From: Parendozoicomonas callyspongiae
Lineage (GTDB): Bacteria; Pseudomonadota; Gammaproteobacteria; Pseudomonadales; Endozoicomonadaceae
NCBI RefSeq assembly: GCF_023502345.1
Contig: NZ_JAMFLX010000006.1
Span: 1-64,000, forward strand
Reading direction: 5' to 3'
Length of the DNA stretch: 64,000 bases
Shown in pieces: positions 25,577-37,154 of the stretch (positions are counted from its first letter, which is position 1; every line of letters begins with the position of its first letter). The notes beneath the pieces are model-generated. The model was given only the letters and a program-made list of their open reading frames with translations, was not told the DNA's origin and did no database searches. The position numbers and the translations under genes were made by a program.

Positions 25577-25605
25577 AAAGCCCTCTTGTTGCAGGGCTTT
25601 TTTGT
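25577..25605 (+). terminator. Intrinsic-type terminator upstream of obgE
   Basis: The stem aagccct / agggctt is followed by a TTTTTTG tract on the plus strand. No plus-strand gene lies just upstream; the nearest, rpmA, ends 3.5 kb away. This may be a remnant of the original rpmA-obgE spacer, displaced by the inserted gene. Confidence 0.6.
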
Positions 25606-25632
25606 TTTGTGCCGGAATCAGCCATAAGATAA

Positions 25633-26892
<1,260 letters not shown>

Positions 26893-26913
26893 TCGGGATA
26901 AGGAAAAGAAAGC

Positions 26914-28053
26914 ATGGTTGATACATCTGTATCAGGGCGAAGCGTGTTAAAAAACGGCCGTCGCTGGGTCATTAAAATTGGCAGTGCGCTGCTGACCGCT
27001 GACGGTAAAGGGCTGGATGAGTCCGGTATCCGCAGCTGGGTGGCCCAGATGGCTGAGCTGCGTAACCAGGGCGTTGAGCTGGTGCTGGTTTCTTCCGGTG
27101 CCATTGCGGCAGGTATGAGTCGTTTGGGCTGGCAGGCACGACCGTCGGCCATGCATGAGCTTCAGGTTGCCGCTGCTGTTGGTCAGATGGGGCTGTCCCA
27201 GACCTGGCAGAGTGCTTTTGCCGAGCATGGCATTGAAACTGCCCAGGTGCTGTTAACCCATGCTGATCTTTCCAATCGGCAACGCTATCTGAATGCCCGC
27301 AGTGCGCTTTCCACCATGCTGAGTCTGGGTGTGATTCCGGTTATTAATGAAAATGACTGTGTGGTCACCGATGAAATTCGTTTTGGTGATAATGATACAT
27401 TAGGAGCACTGGCTGCCAATCTGGTTGAGGCAGATGTTCTGGTGCTGCTGACAGATCAGGATGGTCTGTTTACAGCTGACCCGCGTACCAATCCCGATGC
27501 TGTGCTGGTGGACGAGAAGCGCGCCAGTGATTCCTCTCTGGATGCCATGGCAGGAGAAGGGAAGGGCGCGCTTGGGCGTGGTGGTATGTTTACCAAGCTA
27601 AGGGCATCGCGGCTGGCGGCTCGTTCTGGCGCAAGTACTGTAATTGCAGGTGGGCGTATTGAACAGGTGATCGAGCGCCTGAAAGATGGTGAATCACTGG
27701 GAACTCTCCTGCTGCCAGATGAAGAGCGTACCTTGGCCCGTAAGCGCTGGCTTGCCGGTCATCTTCGCATGAAAGGTCGTTTGGTGTTGGATGCCGGGGC
27801 TGTTCGGGCTCTGAAAGAAGCCGGTTCCAGCCTTTTGCCGGTTGGTGTGCGTGGCGTTGAAGGTGTATTTCAGCGTGGTGAGATGGTGGCTTGTGTCAGC
27901 CCGGATGGAGCCGAGGTGGCTCGTGGTCTGGTGAATTATTCATCTGAGCAGGTGGGCAAGGTTCTGGGGATGCCCAGCCATCAAATGCCTGCAGTTCTGG
28001 GTTTTGCTGGTGAGCCTGAGTTAGTGCATAGGGACAATATGGTTGTTCTCTGA
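26914..28053 (+). CDS. proB: Glutamate 5-kinase
   Basis: The 379-residue enzyme phosphorylates glutamate in the first step of proline synthesis. The amino-acid kinase domain starts [10 protein letters not shown] and contains [16 protein letters not shown] and the FGDND substrate motif. A C-terminal PUA domain (about 285-365, [18 protein letters not shown]) completes the usual length. Translation starts at an ATG with AAGGAAAAG upstream. It is co-transcribed with obgE and followed by a terminator. Confidence 0.96.
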   Translation: MVDTSVSGRSVLKNGRRWVIKIGSALLTADGKGLDESGIRSWVAQMAELRNQGVELVLVSSGAIAAGMSRLGWQARPSAMHELQVAAAVGQMGLSQTWQSAFAEHGIETAQVLLTHADLSNRQRYLNARSALSTMLSLGVIPVINENDCVVTDEIRFGDNDTLGALAANLVEADVLVLLTDQDGLFTADPRTNPDAVLVDEKRASDSSLDAMAGEGKGALGRGGMFTKLRASRLAARSGASTVIAGGRIEQVIERLKDGESLGTLLLPDEERTLARKRWLAGHLRMKGRLVLDAGAVRALKEAGSSLLPVGVRGVEGVFQRGEMVACVSPDGAEVARGLVNYSSEQVGKVLGMPSHQMPAVLGFAGEPELVHRDNMVVL

Positions 28054-28069
28054 TTTTGCCATCATAAAT

Positions 28070-28107
28070 AAAAATGGCCGGCAGGTGGGAACCTTGCGGC
28101 CATTTTT
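28070..28107 (+). terminator. Intrinsic terminator after proB
   Basis: The stem aaaatggccg / cggccatttt (28071-28080 and 28097-28106 region) with a GC-containing loop is followed by T residues. It lies between convergent proB and the lipase-like gene and can serve both. Confidence 0.8.
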
Positions 28108-28122
28108 TGTATTCAGATCTTT

Positions 28123-29049
28123 TTACCTGGAATGAGTTTCAAGAGACTTGATAACTGCGGGGGCCCAGTGGCGGCCAACACTTCCAAGTTTCTTGTCGTG
28201 AGAGGGGACGATTTGAATAGGGGTGTTCTTGGGGTGCTGTCCCTGGATTATCCACATGCCTTTGGTGTTGTTGAGAGCCTCACCTTCAACTTCGATCAAC
28301 TCCAGTTGTTTGGGAGTTCCTGCATTGGAGAGTTCGCTCCTGTATGAGGGATCTATTGAGAAGGAGTCTTCGATACTGTGATAGTTGATGTAATCCAAGA
28401 TGGCTTGTTGTCTGAGGTTTTCAGGTAGAGCCAGGCTGTTGAAGGCAATGGTTTTTGCACCACAGGCCAGTCCTGCGTAGTGCGCTACTGCACCCCCAAG
28501 TGAGTTGCCTGTTACGATGATATTCTCAACTTCCGGAATTTCTTTGAATGCTCTGCAGAGTGCGGAAGCCTGGGTCAGCATGGGGGTTGAGTAGCCGTAG
28601 GCGATCAGGTTTGCAGTTCCGGCAGTCGCATAGCTGCGATACATCAAAGGATGAAAATCGGTTCCGGCAAAGGCCAGGACAATATTTTTCTTGTTGTGAT
28701 GATAAAAGGCTCGGGCCTGTAGGCCGGAATAGGACCAGAATCTTTGCGTCTCATCTTGAATAAACAGGTACTTAATGGGTTCAGGAAGATCCTTGGAGTC
28801 AACCGGTGTCATTTCATAGCCAAGCATCTTGTTTCTGGTGGCGATGCTTTTCTCGCTCTTTCCATTGAGCTTGTACGTGTGAGCAAGCTGGCTGGCAAAG
28901 GCATAGGGAGTCAGGCTTTTAGCCTTCTGGGGAGAGATGATTGTCCCTCTCGGCTCTTCGTTTTGGATCTGAGCGGCTGAAGTTGTCACAGAAACAGCTA
29001 CTAGAAGAGCTGTTACAAAGCCTGAGAGCCATGAGTGAGTAGATTTCAT
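28123..29049 (-). CDS. Secreted class 3 lipase-like alpha/beta hydrolase
   Basis: The 308-residue protein has a Sec signal (1 to about 26, cut near TSAAQ). The hydrolase core shows AFAGTD (oxyanion region, about 126-131) and the nucleophile elbow VTGNSLGG (S183). Candidate triad partners are D228 (EDSFSID) and H294 (GRHWAP). The architecture is that of class 3 lipases, probably released to the periplasm or outside. Substrate is unknown. The ribosome-binding site is GAGG shortly before the ATG. It sits on the minus strand between proB and rpsT, one of four accessory genes placed at junctions of the housekeeping cluster. Confidence 0.8.
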   Translation of the reverse strand: MKSTHSWLSGFVTALLVAVSVTTSAAQIQNEEPRGTIISPQKAKSLTPYAFASQLAHTYKLNGKSEKSIATRNKMLGYEMTPVDSKDLPEPIKYLFIQDETQRFWSYSGLQARAFYHHNKKNIVLAFAGTDFHPLMYRSYATAGTANLIAYGYSTPMLTQASALCRAFKEIPEVENIIVTGNSLGGAVAHYAGLACGAKTIAFNSLALPENLRQQAILDYINYHSIEDSFSIDPSYRSELSNAGTPKQLELIEVEGEALNNTKGMWIIQGQHPKNTPIQIVPSHDKKLGSVGRHWAPAVIKSLETHSR

Positions 29050-29158
29050 CGGGTTTCCTCCCTGAAAAAGGGCTATTTGTCTTTAAGACAGGAAACTTGG
29101 GGTGGGGTTCCGGATGATTAGACCAAGGTATAAAGGTTTATTCGGTCATATCGAGCAC

Positions 29159-29187
29159 AAAAAAAGAGGCTATAAAGCCTCTTTTTT
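29159..29187 (-). terminator. Intrinsic terminator after rpsT
   Basis: The stem aaaaaagaggct / agcctctttttt with an ATAA-centred loop has T-rich ends on both strands. It directly follows the stop of rpsT at 29206. Confidence 0.9.
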
Positions 29188-29205
29188 CAAAATCCTTTAC
29201 CAGGA

Positions 29206-29472
29206 TTAGGCAGCCATGGCCTTAACCTTGGTGTTCAGGCGGCTCTTATGACGAGCAGCCTTGTTCTTGTGAATGATGCCTTTGTCGGCCATGCGATCAA
29301 TCACAGGAACTGCAGCAGTGTAAGCAGCCTTGGCAGCTTCAACATCGTTGCTGGCGATAGCAGCGATTACTTTCTTGATCATGGTGCGAACCAGAGAGCG
29401 CTGACCTGCGTTCTTCTGACGACGTACTTCTGCCTGACGGGCACGCTTCTTGGCGGAAGGAGAGTTAGCCAC
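29206..29472 (-). CDS. rpsT: 30S ribosomal protein S20
   Basis: The 88-residue protein starts (V/M)[17 protein letters not shown] and ends in [21 protein letters not shown], the standard S20 sequence. The start is GTG at 29472 with GAGGAG five to six bases upstream. In E. coli rpsT also uses a non-ATG start (TTG), linked to autogenous control of S20 synthesis. A consensus-like promoter lies at 29515-29543. It is divergent from murJ as usual, but an extra gene separates them. Confidence 0.97.
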   Translation of the reverse strand: MANSPSAKKRARQAEVRRQKNAGQRSLVRTMIKKVIAAIASNDVEAAKAAYTAAVPVIDRMADKGIIHKNKAARHKSRLNTKVKAMAA

Positions 29473-29808
29473 CGTATTGCTCCTCGAAAAATCGGATTGT
29501 ATTAAAAACGGGCAAATATGCCGGTTTAGCCAACTATTGTCAATTCCAGCGTCAATTCTCGGCAGCCGCACCTTGAATGATGAACTCAAATGACTATTGA
29601 TCCAAACCTGCAATATTTTGCTTCCCGATGACACTTTCGGGAGTTTTTAGGACGGGTGCGCGGATTCTGGCATCCGGGCTCAAGTTGGTCAAGGGGAATG
29701 AAGGGACTTTTAAAAAGGAAAAATCTTATAAAAATGAGGTTTGTGCTTACAGGGTTAGGTGAGGCTGAGGGAGGGTGCCGGGTTTCACCCTCCAGACCAG
29801 ACGTGTGT
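29473..29808. other. Intergenic region between rpsT and HAD-domain gene
   Basis: The 336 bp hold the rpsT leader and promoter close to the gene. From about 29545 to 29808 I see no gene, RNA or clear repeat. The stretch resembles decayed sequence between the ribosomal gene and the 3' end of the accessory HAD-domain gene. Confidence 0.5.
29515..29543 (-). promoter_or_regulatory. Sigma-70 promoter of rpsT
   Basis: On the minus strand a perfect TTGACA (29543-29538), a 17-bp spacer and CATATT (29520-29515) precede rpsT by about 45 bp. This is a strong vegetative promoter as expected for a ribosomal protein gene. Confidence 0.75.
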
Positions 29809-31215
29809 TTATGTGAATCTTTTTCCAATCCGCTCGTTAGCAGCCTGATGTAAAGCGTTATGTTGGCCGACCAGGCTGGCAATAGATGTTCCCATTGCCT
29901 GAGCATTACATCGGAAAGCCATGGGAAGAGCTCCGGTAAAAACAAAGGTCTGGCAGGCTATCCCGCGATCACGATAACAGTCTTCGACTTGTTCACAAAA
30001 GCCCTCCATATCATCGACGAAATAAACCTGATCTGGATTGAAACCCTTTCGTTCGAGGTATTGGGCGAGCCTGTCCCCCTTATTATTATCTTGTCCTTGT
30101 ACTATTTCGATATCATGGAAAAGTTCTTCGGGGATTTTTCCTGCAGCGAGTTTTTCACGGGTGCTTTCCGAATCCCCTTTCGTCATGACTATGACTTTGC
30201 CATGAGGGTTTTGGCTTTTGATTTGATTAATAATTTGAATCGTGTCTGGATTTACAGCAGTTTTTTTCACTTCCCCTCCAACGACATCTCGAGCTACCAA
30301 GGTCTCATCAATATCAAAAATGACCAAGGGTCTGCTTCCGGGGAGGATCAAGCCAGGGAGTTCGTTAATTGTCTGAACATTTTCGTGGCGTACGGCAGCC
30401 ACAGGCTGTGCCACCTGGGCTTCTCTAATGGACTGCAACACAGTGTCTCTGGGGCGTAAAGACTTGGACACATCCAACCTGTTGATTGAACCTCTAATAT
30501 CTGTTGTTCCTCGTTCGTGTAGTTCTTCAAGGCTGGGAAGGCCTGCTCTGGAAGATTGATGGGTAACGTGAGGAGTATTTTGTTTTGGGGGAGACTTTTC
30601 CCTGTGTTTTCGATCCAGTTCCTCGGGTAATGTAATGCTTCCCCAGGTGTTTAGCTCGTCATAAAACTCTTGAGCTGTTGGGTGATTTTTATCGGATAGC
30701 CATAGTAAATAATTGACCATTGCTTCCTTGGGGAGGTCCTTTTCGAAGATCTTGATTTTCGAACGCTGTTCGACGAGAGTCGCCATGGTTTCCAGGATAC
30801 GACCCTGTACCTGTAAAAGCTCTTGCTCCCCTTCCAAATCAAGAGCAATAGCGGCATCAATAAATTGAAGAGCCTCTGGGAAATGGCCTGCAGCGATTAA
30901 ATCGTCCAGAGTTTCCAGATGGGTTCGTCGTATCTCGTTCTTCAGATAACCAAACACATGGCTCATGGTGCCACTGGTTTCCATCCCGTACTCGCCCAGT
31001 AAGTCGGCCATTCCCATTACAACGTCCCAGGTGGGCTGTGCTTCGGTGCCAACTTTTTCAAGCTCTGTTAATACAGTAATGGCCCTTTCCGATAGCGGTT
31101 TGGCTGGAGGGCGAGAGCCTGAGGCAGTTTGCTGAGTATGTTGGGGGCGATTCCTCGCCTTTAGCTCTTTATATTGGGGGTAATGAGTGGGTAATGCTCT
31201 ATTAGTTCTTAACAT
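29809..31215 (-). CDS. HAD-superfamily (DUF2608-like) protein with helical N-terminal region
   Basis: The 468-residue protein has a basic disordered start (1-45), a helical region (46 to about 200, alternating amphipathic helices), a Pro/Lys-rich linker and a C-terminal HAD fold. HAD motifs are intact: I, VIFDIDETL (D301, D303, T305); II, VIVMTKG (T345); III, NNKGDRL (K379); IV, YFVDDMEG (D401, D402). It should therefore be a Mg2+-dependent phosphatase. The arrangement resembles DUF2608 proteins of intracellular bacteria such as Legionella and Chlamydiae. There is no Sec signal. It is an accessory gene between rpsT and murJ; a host-directed role is possible but unproved. Confidence 0.75.
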   Translation of the reverse strand: MLRTNRALPTHYPQYKELKARNRPQHTQQTASGSRPPAKPLSERAITVLTELEKVGTEAQPTWDVVMGMADLLGEYGMETSGTMSHVFGYLKNEIRRTHLETLDDLIAAGHFPEALQFIDAAIALDLEGEQELLQVQGRILETMATLVEQRSKIKIFEKDLPKEAMVNYLLWLSDKNHPTAQEFYDELNTWGSITLPEELDRKHREKSPPKQNTPHVTHQSSRAGLPSLEELHERGTTDIRGSINRLDVSKSLRPRDTVLQSIREAQVAQPVAAVRHENVQTINELPGLILPGSRPLVIFDIDETLVARDVVGGEVKKTAVNPDTIQIINQIKSQNPHGKVIVMTKGDSESTREKLAAGKIPEELFHDIEIVQGQDNNKGDRLAQYLERKGFNPDQVYFVDDMEGFCEQVEDCYRDRGIACQTFVFTGALPMAFRCNAQAMGTSIASLVGQHNALHQAANERIGKRFT

Positions 31216-31431
31216 GTGCTTTCATCCGTGAAAGTTAGTTTCCAAAGAGCCTAATACAGGGTGCTGGGTTGCGTTGAAGTATTGGCACCCAGCGTCAGAG
31301 AAATTATCGTTCAAAGCTAAATCGTTGTTTATTTTACTTCATCAGTAGTTAATCTGACTGGTTTCAGGGTTGCTCTTGCAGGTAGACTTTGCTGACCATC
31401 AAAATTTTCCCTGGACTGACAGCTGGACATT

Positions 31432-33000
31432 ATGACGTCTGAAAAACAGACTGCTTCCGATAAAAAAGCAGGCGGAGGCCTGTTGCGTTCGTCCCTAGTG
31501 GTCGGGGTTATGACCATGCTTTCCCGTATTCTGGGGCTGGTCCGCGACGTTGTGATAGCCGTCTACTTTGGTTCTCAGGCCGAGGCGGATGCATTTTTTG
31601 TTGCCTTCAAGATTCCCAACTTCCTGCGTCGATTATTTGCTGAAGGCGCGTTCTCCCAGGCCTTTGTGCCGGTTCTTTCCGAATATCGCACCAAGCGACC
31701 GAAAGAGGCGGTGCAGGAACTGGTTAATAAAGTTGCTGGTACTCTCGGTTTAACTCTTACGCTGGTAACAGCTTTAGCCATGGTTGCGGCACCGCTGCTT
31801 ATTCTGGTATTTGCTCCTGGTTTTAGAGGGGAAACAGCCAAACTGGCTTTGGCTGGAGATATGCTGCGGGTAACATTCCCATATCTTCTTTTAATTTCCT
31901 TAACAGCGTTTTCCGGCTCGATTCTGAACAGCTACAGTAAATTTGCTGTTCCGGCATTTACTCCTGTTTTACTTAATATCAGCCTGATTGGATCGACCAT
32001 TCTGCTGACCCCATATTTTGAGAAGCCGGTTATGGCTCTGGCCTGGGGCGTTGTTATTGCCGGTGTTTCTCAGTTGTTGCTGCAGATTCCATTCCTGAAA
32101 CAGATCCAGCTTTTACCTAAGCCCGTCTGGGGTTGGAAGGATGAAGGTGTTCAGCGCATTCTCAAGCTGATGGCTCCGGCCATGTTTGGTGTCTCTGTAG
32201 CACAGATAAACCTGCTTCTTGATACTGTTCTGGCTTCTTTCCTGCAAACCGGAAGTATCTCCTGGCTTTATTACTCCGATCGTTTAATGGAACTGCCGTT
32301 GGGGATGTTCGGTATCGCGATTGCTACTGTGATACTGCCAAGTTTGTCCCGTCAGCATGCGGGAAATGATCCCAAAGCGTTCTCTGCAACCCTGGATTGG
32401 GCGGTACGACTGGTTCTGCTAATTGGAGTTCCGGCCGCTGTGGCCCTGTTCCTGCTGGCAGAACCTTTGATTGCCACTTTGTTCTTCCATGGGCGAATGG
32501 AAGATCGGGATGTTTTAATGGCGGCCATGAGTTTGCGAGCTTATGCCTCCGGTCTGCTGTTCTTTATGTTGATTAAGGTGCTGGCACCCGGTTTCTTTGC
32601 CCGCCAGGATACTAAGACTCCTGTGAAGATTGCGATCAAGGCTATGGTGGCCAATATGGTCTTTAACCTGATTATGATCTGGCCATTACAGCATGCCGGT
32701 CTAGCCCTCGCGACAGCGCTGTCTGCTCTTATGAATGCTGGAATGTTGTTGCTTGGGCTGATTCGCGCAGGTGTATTTAAGCTGCAACCGGGTTGGGGGT
32801 TTTATGGCTGTCGGCTATTGCTGGCCAATGGTGTTATGGGGGGCTTACTGGTTTATCTCTGTGCCGACCCTCAGTTATGGTTGGACTGGACGCTGATGCA
32901 GCGTATTCAGTCACTTACTGTTCTGGTAGCAGCTGGTGGTGGAGCTTACGTTTTGACTCTTGGAATTGTTGGTTTGCGCCCCCGTCATCTTAAGCATTAA
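31432..33000 (+). CDS. murJ: Lipid II flippase MurJ
   Basis: The 522-residue inner-membrane protein has about 14 membrane helices and flips lipid II for peptidoglycan synthesis. The first helix motif SRILGLVRDVVIAVYFG and the following DAFFVAFKIPNFLRRLFAEGAFSQAFVPV are the MurJ (MviN) signature. The ATG at 31432 has GGAC upstream. It is the first gene of the murJ-ribF-ileS-lspA-fkpB series on the plus strand. Confidence 0.96.
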   Translation: MTSEKQTASDKKAGGGLLRSSLVVGVMTMLSRILGLVRDVVIAVYFGSQAEADAFFVAFKIPNFLRRLFAEGAFSQAFVPVLSEYRTKRPKEAVQELVNKVAGTLGLTLTLVTALAMVAAPLLILVFAPGFRGETAKLALAGDMLRVTFPYLLLISLTAFSGSILNSYSKFAVPAFTPVLLNISLIGSTILLTPYFEKPVMALAWGVVIAGVSQLLLQIPFLKQIQLLPKPVWGWKDEGVQRILKLMAPAMFGVSVAQINLLLDTVLASFLQTGSISWLYYSDRLMELPLGMFGIAIATVILPSLSRQHAGNDPKAFSATLDWAVRLVLLIGVPAAVALFLLAEPLIATLFFHGRMEDRDVLMAAMSLRAYASGLLFFMLIKVLAPGFFARQDTKTPVKIAIKAMVANMVFNLIMIWPLQHAGLALATALSALMNAGMLLLGLIRAGVFKLQPGWGFYGCRLLLANGVMGGLLVYLCADPQLWLDWTLMQRIQSLTVLVAAGGGAYVLTLGIVGLRPRHLKH

Positions 33001-33174
33001 CAACTTTTTCTGTCGGATTGCCGTATTTGCGGCAGTTCTGACTGTATTTTGTTGTATGGACTGAAGTAATCTCTGCTTATTATTTGGGAAAACCGGTTCT
33101 GCCTGCAAAACTGATTGAAACGGTTTTCCGAGCACAAGGCTTCTTAATGCGATACTTTTTAGGGTATTCATTTG

Positions 33175-33180
33175 TATAAT
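33175..33180 (+). promoter_or_regulatory. Candidate -10 element upstream of ribF
   Basis: A perfect TATAAT sits 30 bp before the ribF start. No good -35 lies 17 bp upstream (atactt). The preceding 209-bp gap also has a ggaaaaccg / cggttttcc inverted repeat (about 33089-33129) that may end murJ transcripts. Confidence 0.4.
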
Positions 33181-33209
33181 CCTCCGTTTCGTTCTGCGAG
33201 TGATTCTGG

Positions 33210-34160
33210 ATGCAGTTGATTCGAGGGCCCGGTGCCATCAGGGATGAACATAAAGGGTGTGTTGCCACGATTGGTAATTTCGACGGCGTACACCTCGGTC
33301 ACCAAGATATTCTCACCCAGGTACGTGAACGGGCCAGTGAGCCTGGACTGCCAAGCTGCGTTATGGTGTTTGAGCCGTTACCAAGAGAGTTTTTCTCCCG
33401 AGAGAATCTGCCTGCCCGTATCCAGACTTTCAGAGATAAACTGGAAGCCTTGGAAAGAGCAGGTATTGACCAGGTCTTGTGCCTGGCTTTCAACCATGCA
33501 TTCAGAAGCCTGACCGCCAAAGAGTTTATTCAGCAGATTCTTGTTGATGGACTCGGAATCCGCCATTTAGTAGTGGGGGATGATTTCCGCTTTGGCTGTG
33601 ACCGCAGTGGCTCCTTTGCCAGCCTGGAAGAAGCCGGAAAAGAACTCGATTTTACCGTGGCTCATACCCGCACTGTCCTGGTGGATGGTGAAAGGGTCAG
33701 CAGCACCCGCATTCGCAAGCTGCTGGGTTATGGCCATTTCGAAGAAGCCAGACGGCTACTGGGGCACCCTTTTAGTATTTCCGGACGTGTGCTGCATGGC
33801 CAGAAACTTGGCCGACAGCTGGGTTTCCCGACTGCCAACCTGCGTATAGGGCGACGACACTCCCCGGTGCAGGGGGTTTATGCCGTAAAGGTGCATGGGC
33901 TTGAAGCGGTTTATAACGGGGTTGCTAATATCGGCACACGCCCAACGGTATTTGGCGCCAGTGAACGACTGGAAGTCCATATCCTTGACTACGATGGGCA
34001 TCTATATGGCCGCCGTATTCAAGTGGAATTTGTTGAGAAGATTCGTGAAGAACAACGATTCTCTCAACTCGATGACCTGAAACGGGCCATCGGAAATGAT
34101 ATAGCCCGGGCACGGGCTATGCTGGCCGGGACCGCTCCGGCCGCGACCAATGTGAAGTAG
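33210..34160 (+). CDS. ribF: Bifunctional riboflavin kinase / FAD synthetase
   Basis: The 316-residue enzyme makes FMN and then FAD. The N-terminal adenylyltransferase carries IGNFDGVHLGH (HIGH-like) and the later STRIRKLL. The C-terminal riboflavin kinase domain has LGFPTANL and GVYAVKVHG, with YNGVANIGTRPT. Length is normal. The ribosome-binding site is weak (TTCTGG). It is followed by ileS, the conserved neighbour. Confidence 0.96.
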   Translation: MQLIRGPGAIRDEHKGCVATIGNFDGVHLGHQDILTQVRERASEPGLPSCVMVFEPLPREFFSRENLPARIQTFRDKLEALERAGIDQVLCLAFNHAFRSLTAKEFIQQILVDGLGIRHLVVGDDFRFGCDRSGSFASLEEAGKELDFTVAHTRTVLVDGERVSSTRIRKLLGYGHFEEARRLLGHPFSISGRVLHGQKLGRQLGFPTANLRIGRRHSPVQGVYAVKVHGLEAVYNGVANIGTRPTVFGASERLEVHILDYDGHLYGRRIQVEFVEKIREEQRFSQLDDLKRAIGNDIARARAMLAGTAPAATNVK

Positions 34161-34264
34161 TTCCGGACGACTGTCTGGAACATTTGAACGGCCTTGAGCT
34201 GAAACAGCCCTGTGCTGAATCAGCAGCACAGGACTGAGAAAAATAGTATTTTGGTAAACGACTG

Positions 34265-37102
34265 ATGAGCGATTATAAGCATACGCTGAATCTGCCGGAC
34301 ACTGCGTTCCCAATGCGCGGCAACCTGGCAAAACGTGAACCTGACATGCTCAAGCGCTGGCAGGAGATGGATCTCTACGGGAAAATTCGTGAGGCTCGTG
34401 CCGGTCGTGACAAGTTTATTCTGCACGATGGCCCTCCCTACGCAAACGGCGATATTCACATTGGTCATGCGGTCAACAAGATTCTGAAAGATATTATCGT
34501 CAAGTCCAAGACGATGAGTGGCTTTGATGCTCCCTACATTCCTGGCTGGGACTGCCACGGTCTGCCTATTGAACACAAGGTAGAAACCAAAATCGGCAAG
34601 GCTGGCACCAAGGTTGATTACAAAACCTTCCGTCAGAAGTGCCGTGATTACGCGATTAAACAGGTTGATGGCCAGCGCAAGGACTTTATCCGTCTCGGTA
34701 TTCAGGGTGACTGGTTTAAGCCTTACCTGACCATGAACTTCGAAACCGAAGCAGACATTATCCGCTCCCTCGGCAAGATCGCTGAGAACGGCCACCTTGT
34801 AAAAGGCTATAAGCCAGTTTACTGGAGTGTGGTTGGTGCTTCGGCTCTGGCTGAAGCCGAAGTGGAATACCAGGACAAGACTTCCACCCAGATTGACGTT
34901 CGTTACTCTGCTGCTGATGAAGCTGCGCTGCTGGCTGCTTTCGATATGGAAGAGCAGGGCGAAGGTGAAGTTGCTGTTGTTATCTGGACCACCACTCCCT
35001 GGACTCTGCCATCTTCTCAAGCCGTTACTGTAGGTGAAGGTATTGATTACGCGCTGGTGCAGTGTGAGATCAATGGCGCGCCTGCCCGTCTGGTTCTGGC
35101 AGAAGGTCTGCTGGAAGGTGCCATGGAGCGCTATGGTGTGGAAGCTTCTGGTGAAAAGAGCTACCGCATTATTGGCCGCACCAAGGGTGCCAAGCTGGAA
35201 AACCTGAAGGTGAACCATCCTTTCTATGCCAAGCAGCTGCCCGTTATCCTGGGTGATCACGTCACTCTGGATGCCGGTACCGGTTGTGTTCACACCGCTC
35301 CTGACCACGGTGTGGACGATTTCAATGTTGGCAAGAAGTACGGCATTGAAACCCTGAACTACCTGGATGACCACGGTACTTTCCGTCCACAGGTTGAGCT
35401 GTTTGCCGGTGAGCACGTTTACAAGGTGGATCCCAAGGTTGTTGCGGTACTGGAAGAGAATGGTCGTGTATTGGCCCAGGCCAAAATGACCCACAGCTAC
35501 CCACACTGCTGGCGTACCAAAACTCCACTGATCTTCCGTGCCACTCCTCAGTGGTTTGTCAGCATGCACAAGGAAGGCCTTCTGGATACCGCCATGGCTT
35601 CCCTGAACAATGTGGAGTTTACTCCAGACTGGGGCCGCAACCGTATGGAATCCATGCTGGGTCAGAGTCCTGACTGGTGTGTATCCCGTCAGCGTACCTG
35701 GGGTGTGCCAATCACTCTGTTTATCCACAAGGATACTGAAGAGCTGCACCCACAGACTGCCGAGTTGTTCGAAAAGGTTGCTCTACTGGTTGAAAAGGAA
35801 GGTATGGATGCCTGGTTTGATCTGAATGTGGAAGATATTCTGCCCGCTGAAGATGCCGGTAACTATGTTAAGACCACTGACACTCTGGACGTATGGTTCG
35901 ACTCCGGTGTAACCCACCGCTCAGTTTGCGAACGTCGTGAAGAGCTGCAGGCACCTGCTGATCTGTACCTGGAAGGTTCTGACCAGCACCGTGGCTGGTT
36001 CCAGTCTTCCCTGAAGACCGGCATTGCCATGAATGGCGTACCTCCCTACAAGGCGCTGCTGACCCACGGCTTCACTGTTGATGCCACCGGCCGCAAAATG
36101 TCCAAGTCTCTGGGTAACGTTGTTGCGCCTCAGAAGGTAGTGAACAACCTGGGTGCCGATATTCTGCGTCTGTGGGTTTCTGCCACTGACTACACCACTG
36201 AGATGACCGTTTCTGACGATATCCTTAAGCGTGCAGCAGACAGCTACCGTCGTATTCGTAACACCTCCCGCTTCCTGCTGTCCAACCTGAGTGGTTTCAA
36301 TCCTGATACTGACGTTGTGGCCTGGGACAATATGCTGCCTCTGGATCGCTGGGCGGTTGACCGTGCCCTGCAACTGCAGGAAGAGATTCTGGCTAACTAC
36401 AACAGCTACAACTTCCTGAACGTGTACCAGAAGGTTCATCACTTCTGTTCCCTGGATCTGGGTAGCTTCTACCTGGATATCATCAAGGATCGCCAGTACA
36501 CCACTCAGACCGACAGCCTGGCCCGCCGCAGCTGCCAGACTGCCATGTTCCATATCATGGAAGCGTTTGTACGCTGGATTGCGCCAATCCTGAGCTTTAC
36601 TGCGGATGAAATCTGGCAGGTTCTGCCGGGTCAGCGTGGTGACACTGTTCACACTGAAGAATGGTACACCGGTCTGCAGGCTCTGGGTGAAGCTGACCTG
36701 TCACGTGAGTACTGGGACAAGGTTATGGCCGTTAAGACTGCTGTTAACAAGGCGATGGAAGATGCCCGTAATGGCAACGTTATCGGTGGCAGTCTGCAGG
36801 CAGACGTAGCTCTGTACGTTTCCGATGAACTGAAGGTTGAGCTGGAGAAGCTGGGTGACGAACTGCGTTTCGTGATGATCACTTCCCGTGCTGACCTGAA
36901 CTCTCTGGCTGATGCACCTGCTGAAGCTGTTGAGACAGAAGTTGCCGGTCTGAAAGTGACTGTTGCCAAGTCTGCCTGCGAGAAGTGTGAGCGCTGCTGG
37001 CATCATCGTGAGGATGTTGGCTCCAACGACAAGCACGCAGATCTGTGCGGTCGCTGCGTGACTAATGTAGAAGGTGAAGGTGAAGTGCGTTACTACGCAT
37101 AA
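34265..37102 (+). CDS. ileS: Isoleucyl-tRNA synthetase
   Basis: The 945-residue class I synthetase has a HIGH motif in [10 protein letters not shown], an editing (CP1) domain in the middle ([27 protein letters not shown]), KMSKS in [10 protein letters not shown], and a C-terminal zinc finger with two Cys pairs ([12 protein letters not shown]). It lies between ribF and lspA, but on this genome a 3.8-kb minus-strand gene separates it from lspA. Confidence 0.98.
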   Translation: MSDYKHTLNLPDTAFPMRGNLAKREPDMLKRWQEMDLYGKIREARAGRDKFILHDGPPYANGDIHIGHAVNKILKDIIVKSKTMSGFDAPYIPGWDCHGLPIEHKVETKIGKAGTKVDYKTFRQKCRDYAIKQVDGQRKDFIRLGIQGDWFKPYLTMNFETEADIIRSLGKIAENGHLVKGYKPVYWSVVGASALAEAEVEYQDKTSTQIDVRYSAADEAALLAAFDMEEQGEGEVAVVIWTTTPWTLPSSQAVTVGEGIDYALVQCEINGAPARLVLAEGLLEGAMERYGVEASGEKSYRIIGRTKGAKLENLKVNHPFYAKQLPVILGDHVTLDAGTGCVHTAPDHGVDDFNVGKKYGIETLNYLDDHGTFRPQVELFAGEHVYKVDPKVVAVLEENGRVLAQAKMTHSYPHCWRTKTPLIFRATPQWFVSMHKEGLLDTAMASLNNVEFTPDWGRNRMESMLGQSPDWCVSRQRTWGVPITLFIHKDTEELHPQTAELFEKVALLVEKEGMDAWFDLNVEDILPAEDAGNYVKTTDTLDVWFDSGVTHRSVCERREELQAPADLYLEGSDQHRGWFQSSLKTGIAMNGVPPYKALLTHGFTVDATGRKMSKSLGNVVAPQKVVNNLGADILRLWVSATDYTTEMTVSDDILKRAADSYRRIRNTSRFLLSNLSGFNPDTDVVAWDNMLPLDRWAVDRALQLQEEILANYNSYNFLNVYQKVHHFCSLDLGSFYLDIIKDRQYTTQTDSLARRSCQTAMFHIMEAFVRWIAPILSFTADEIWQVLPGQRGDTVHTEEWYTGLQALGEADLSREYWDKVMAVKTAVNKAMEDARNGNVIGGSLQADVALYVSDELKVELEKLGDELRFVMITSRADLNSLADAPAEAVETEVAGLKVTVAKSACEKCERCWHHREDVGSNDKHADLCGRCVTNVEGEGEVRYYA

Positions 37103-37116
37103 CCTGGCCGTCTGAT

Positions 37117-37150
37117 AAAAAAACACCGGCTAAATGCCGGTGTTTTTTTT
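37117..37150. terminator. Bidirectional terminator between ileS and the 1270-residue gene
   Basis: The stem aaaaaacaccggc / gccggtgtttttt with a TAAAT loop has T-rich ends on both strands. It sits exactly between the convergent genes. Confidence 0.9.
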
Positions 37151-37154
37151 GCCT

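Noticed and set aside
25411-25578. Upstream extension of the SidJ-like gene
   Set aside because: It would bury the clear Sec signal peptide 56 residues inside the protein.
34220-35749. 509-codon minus-strand frame opposite ileS
   Set aside because: It is a shadow of the ileS reading frame; its translation has no coherent motifs.
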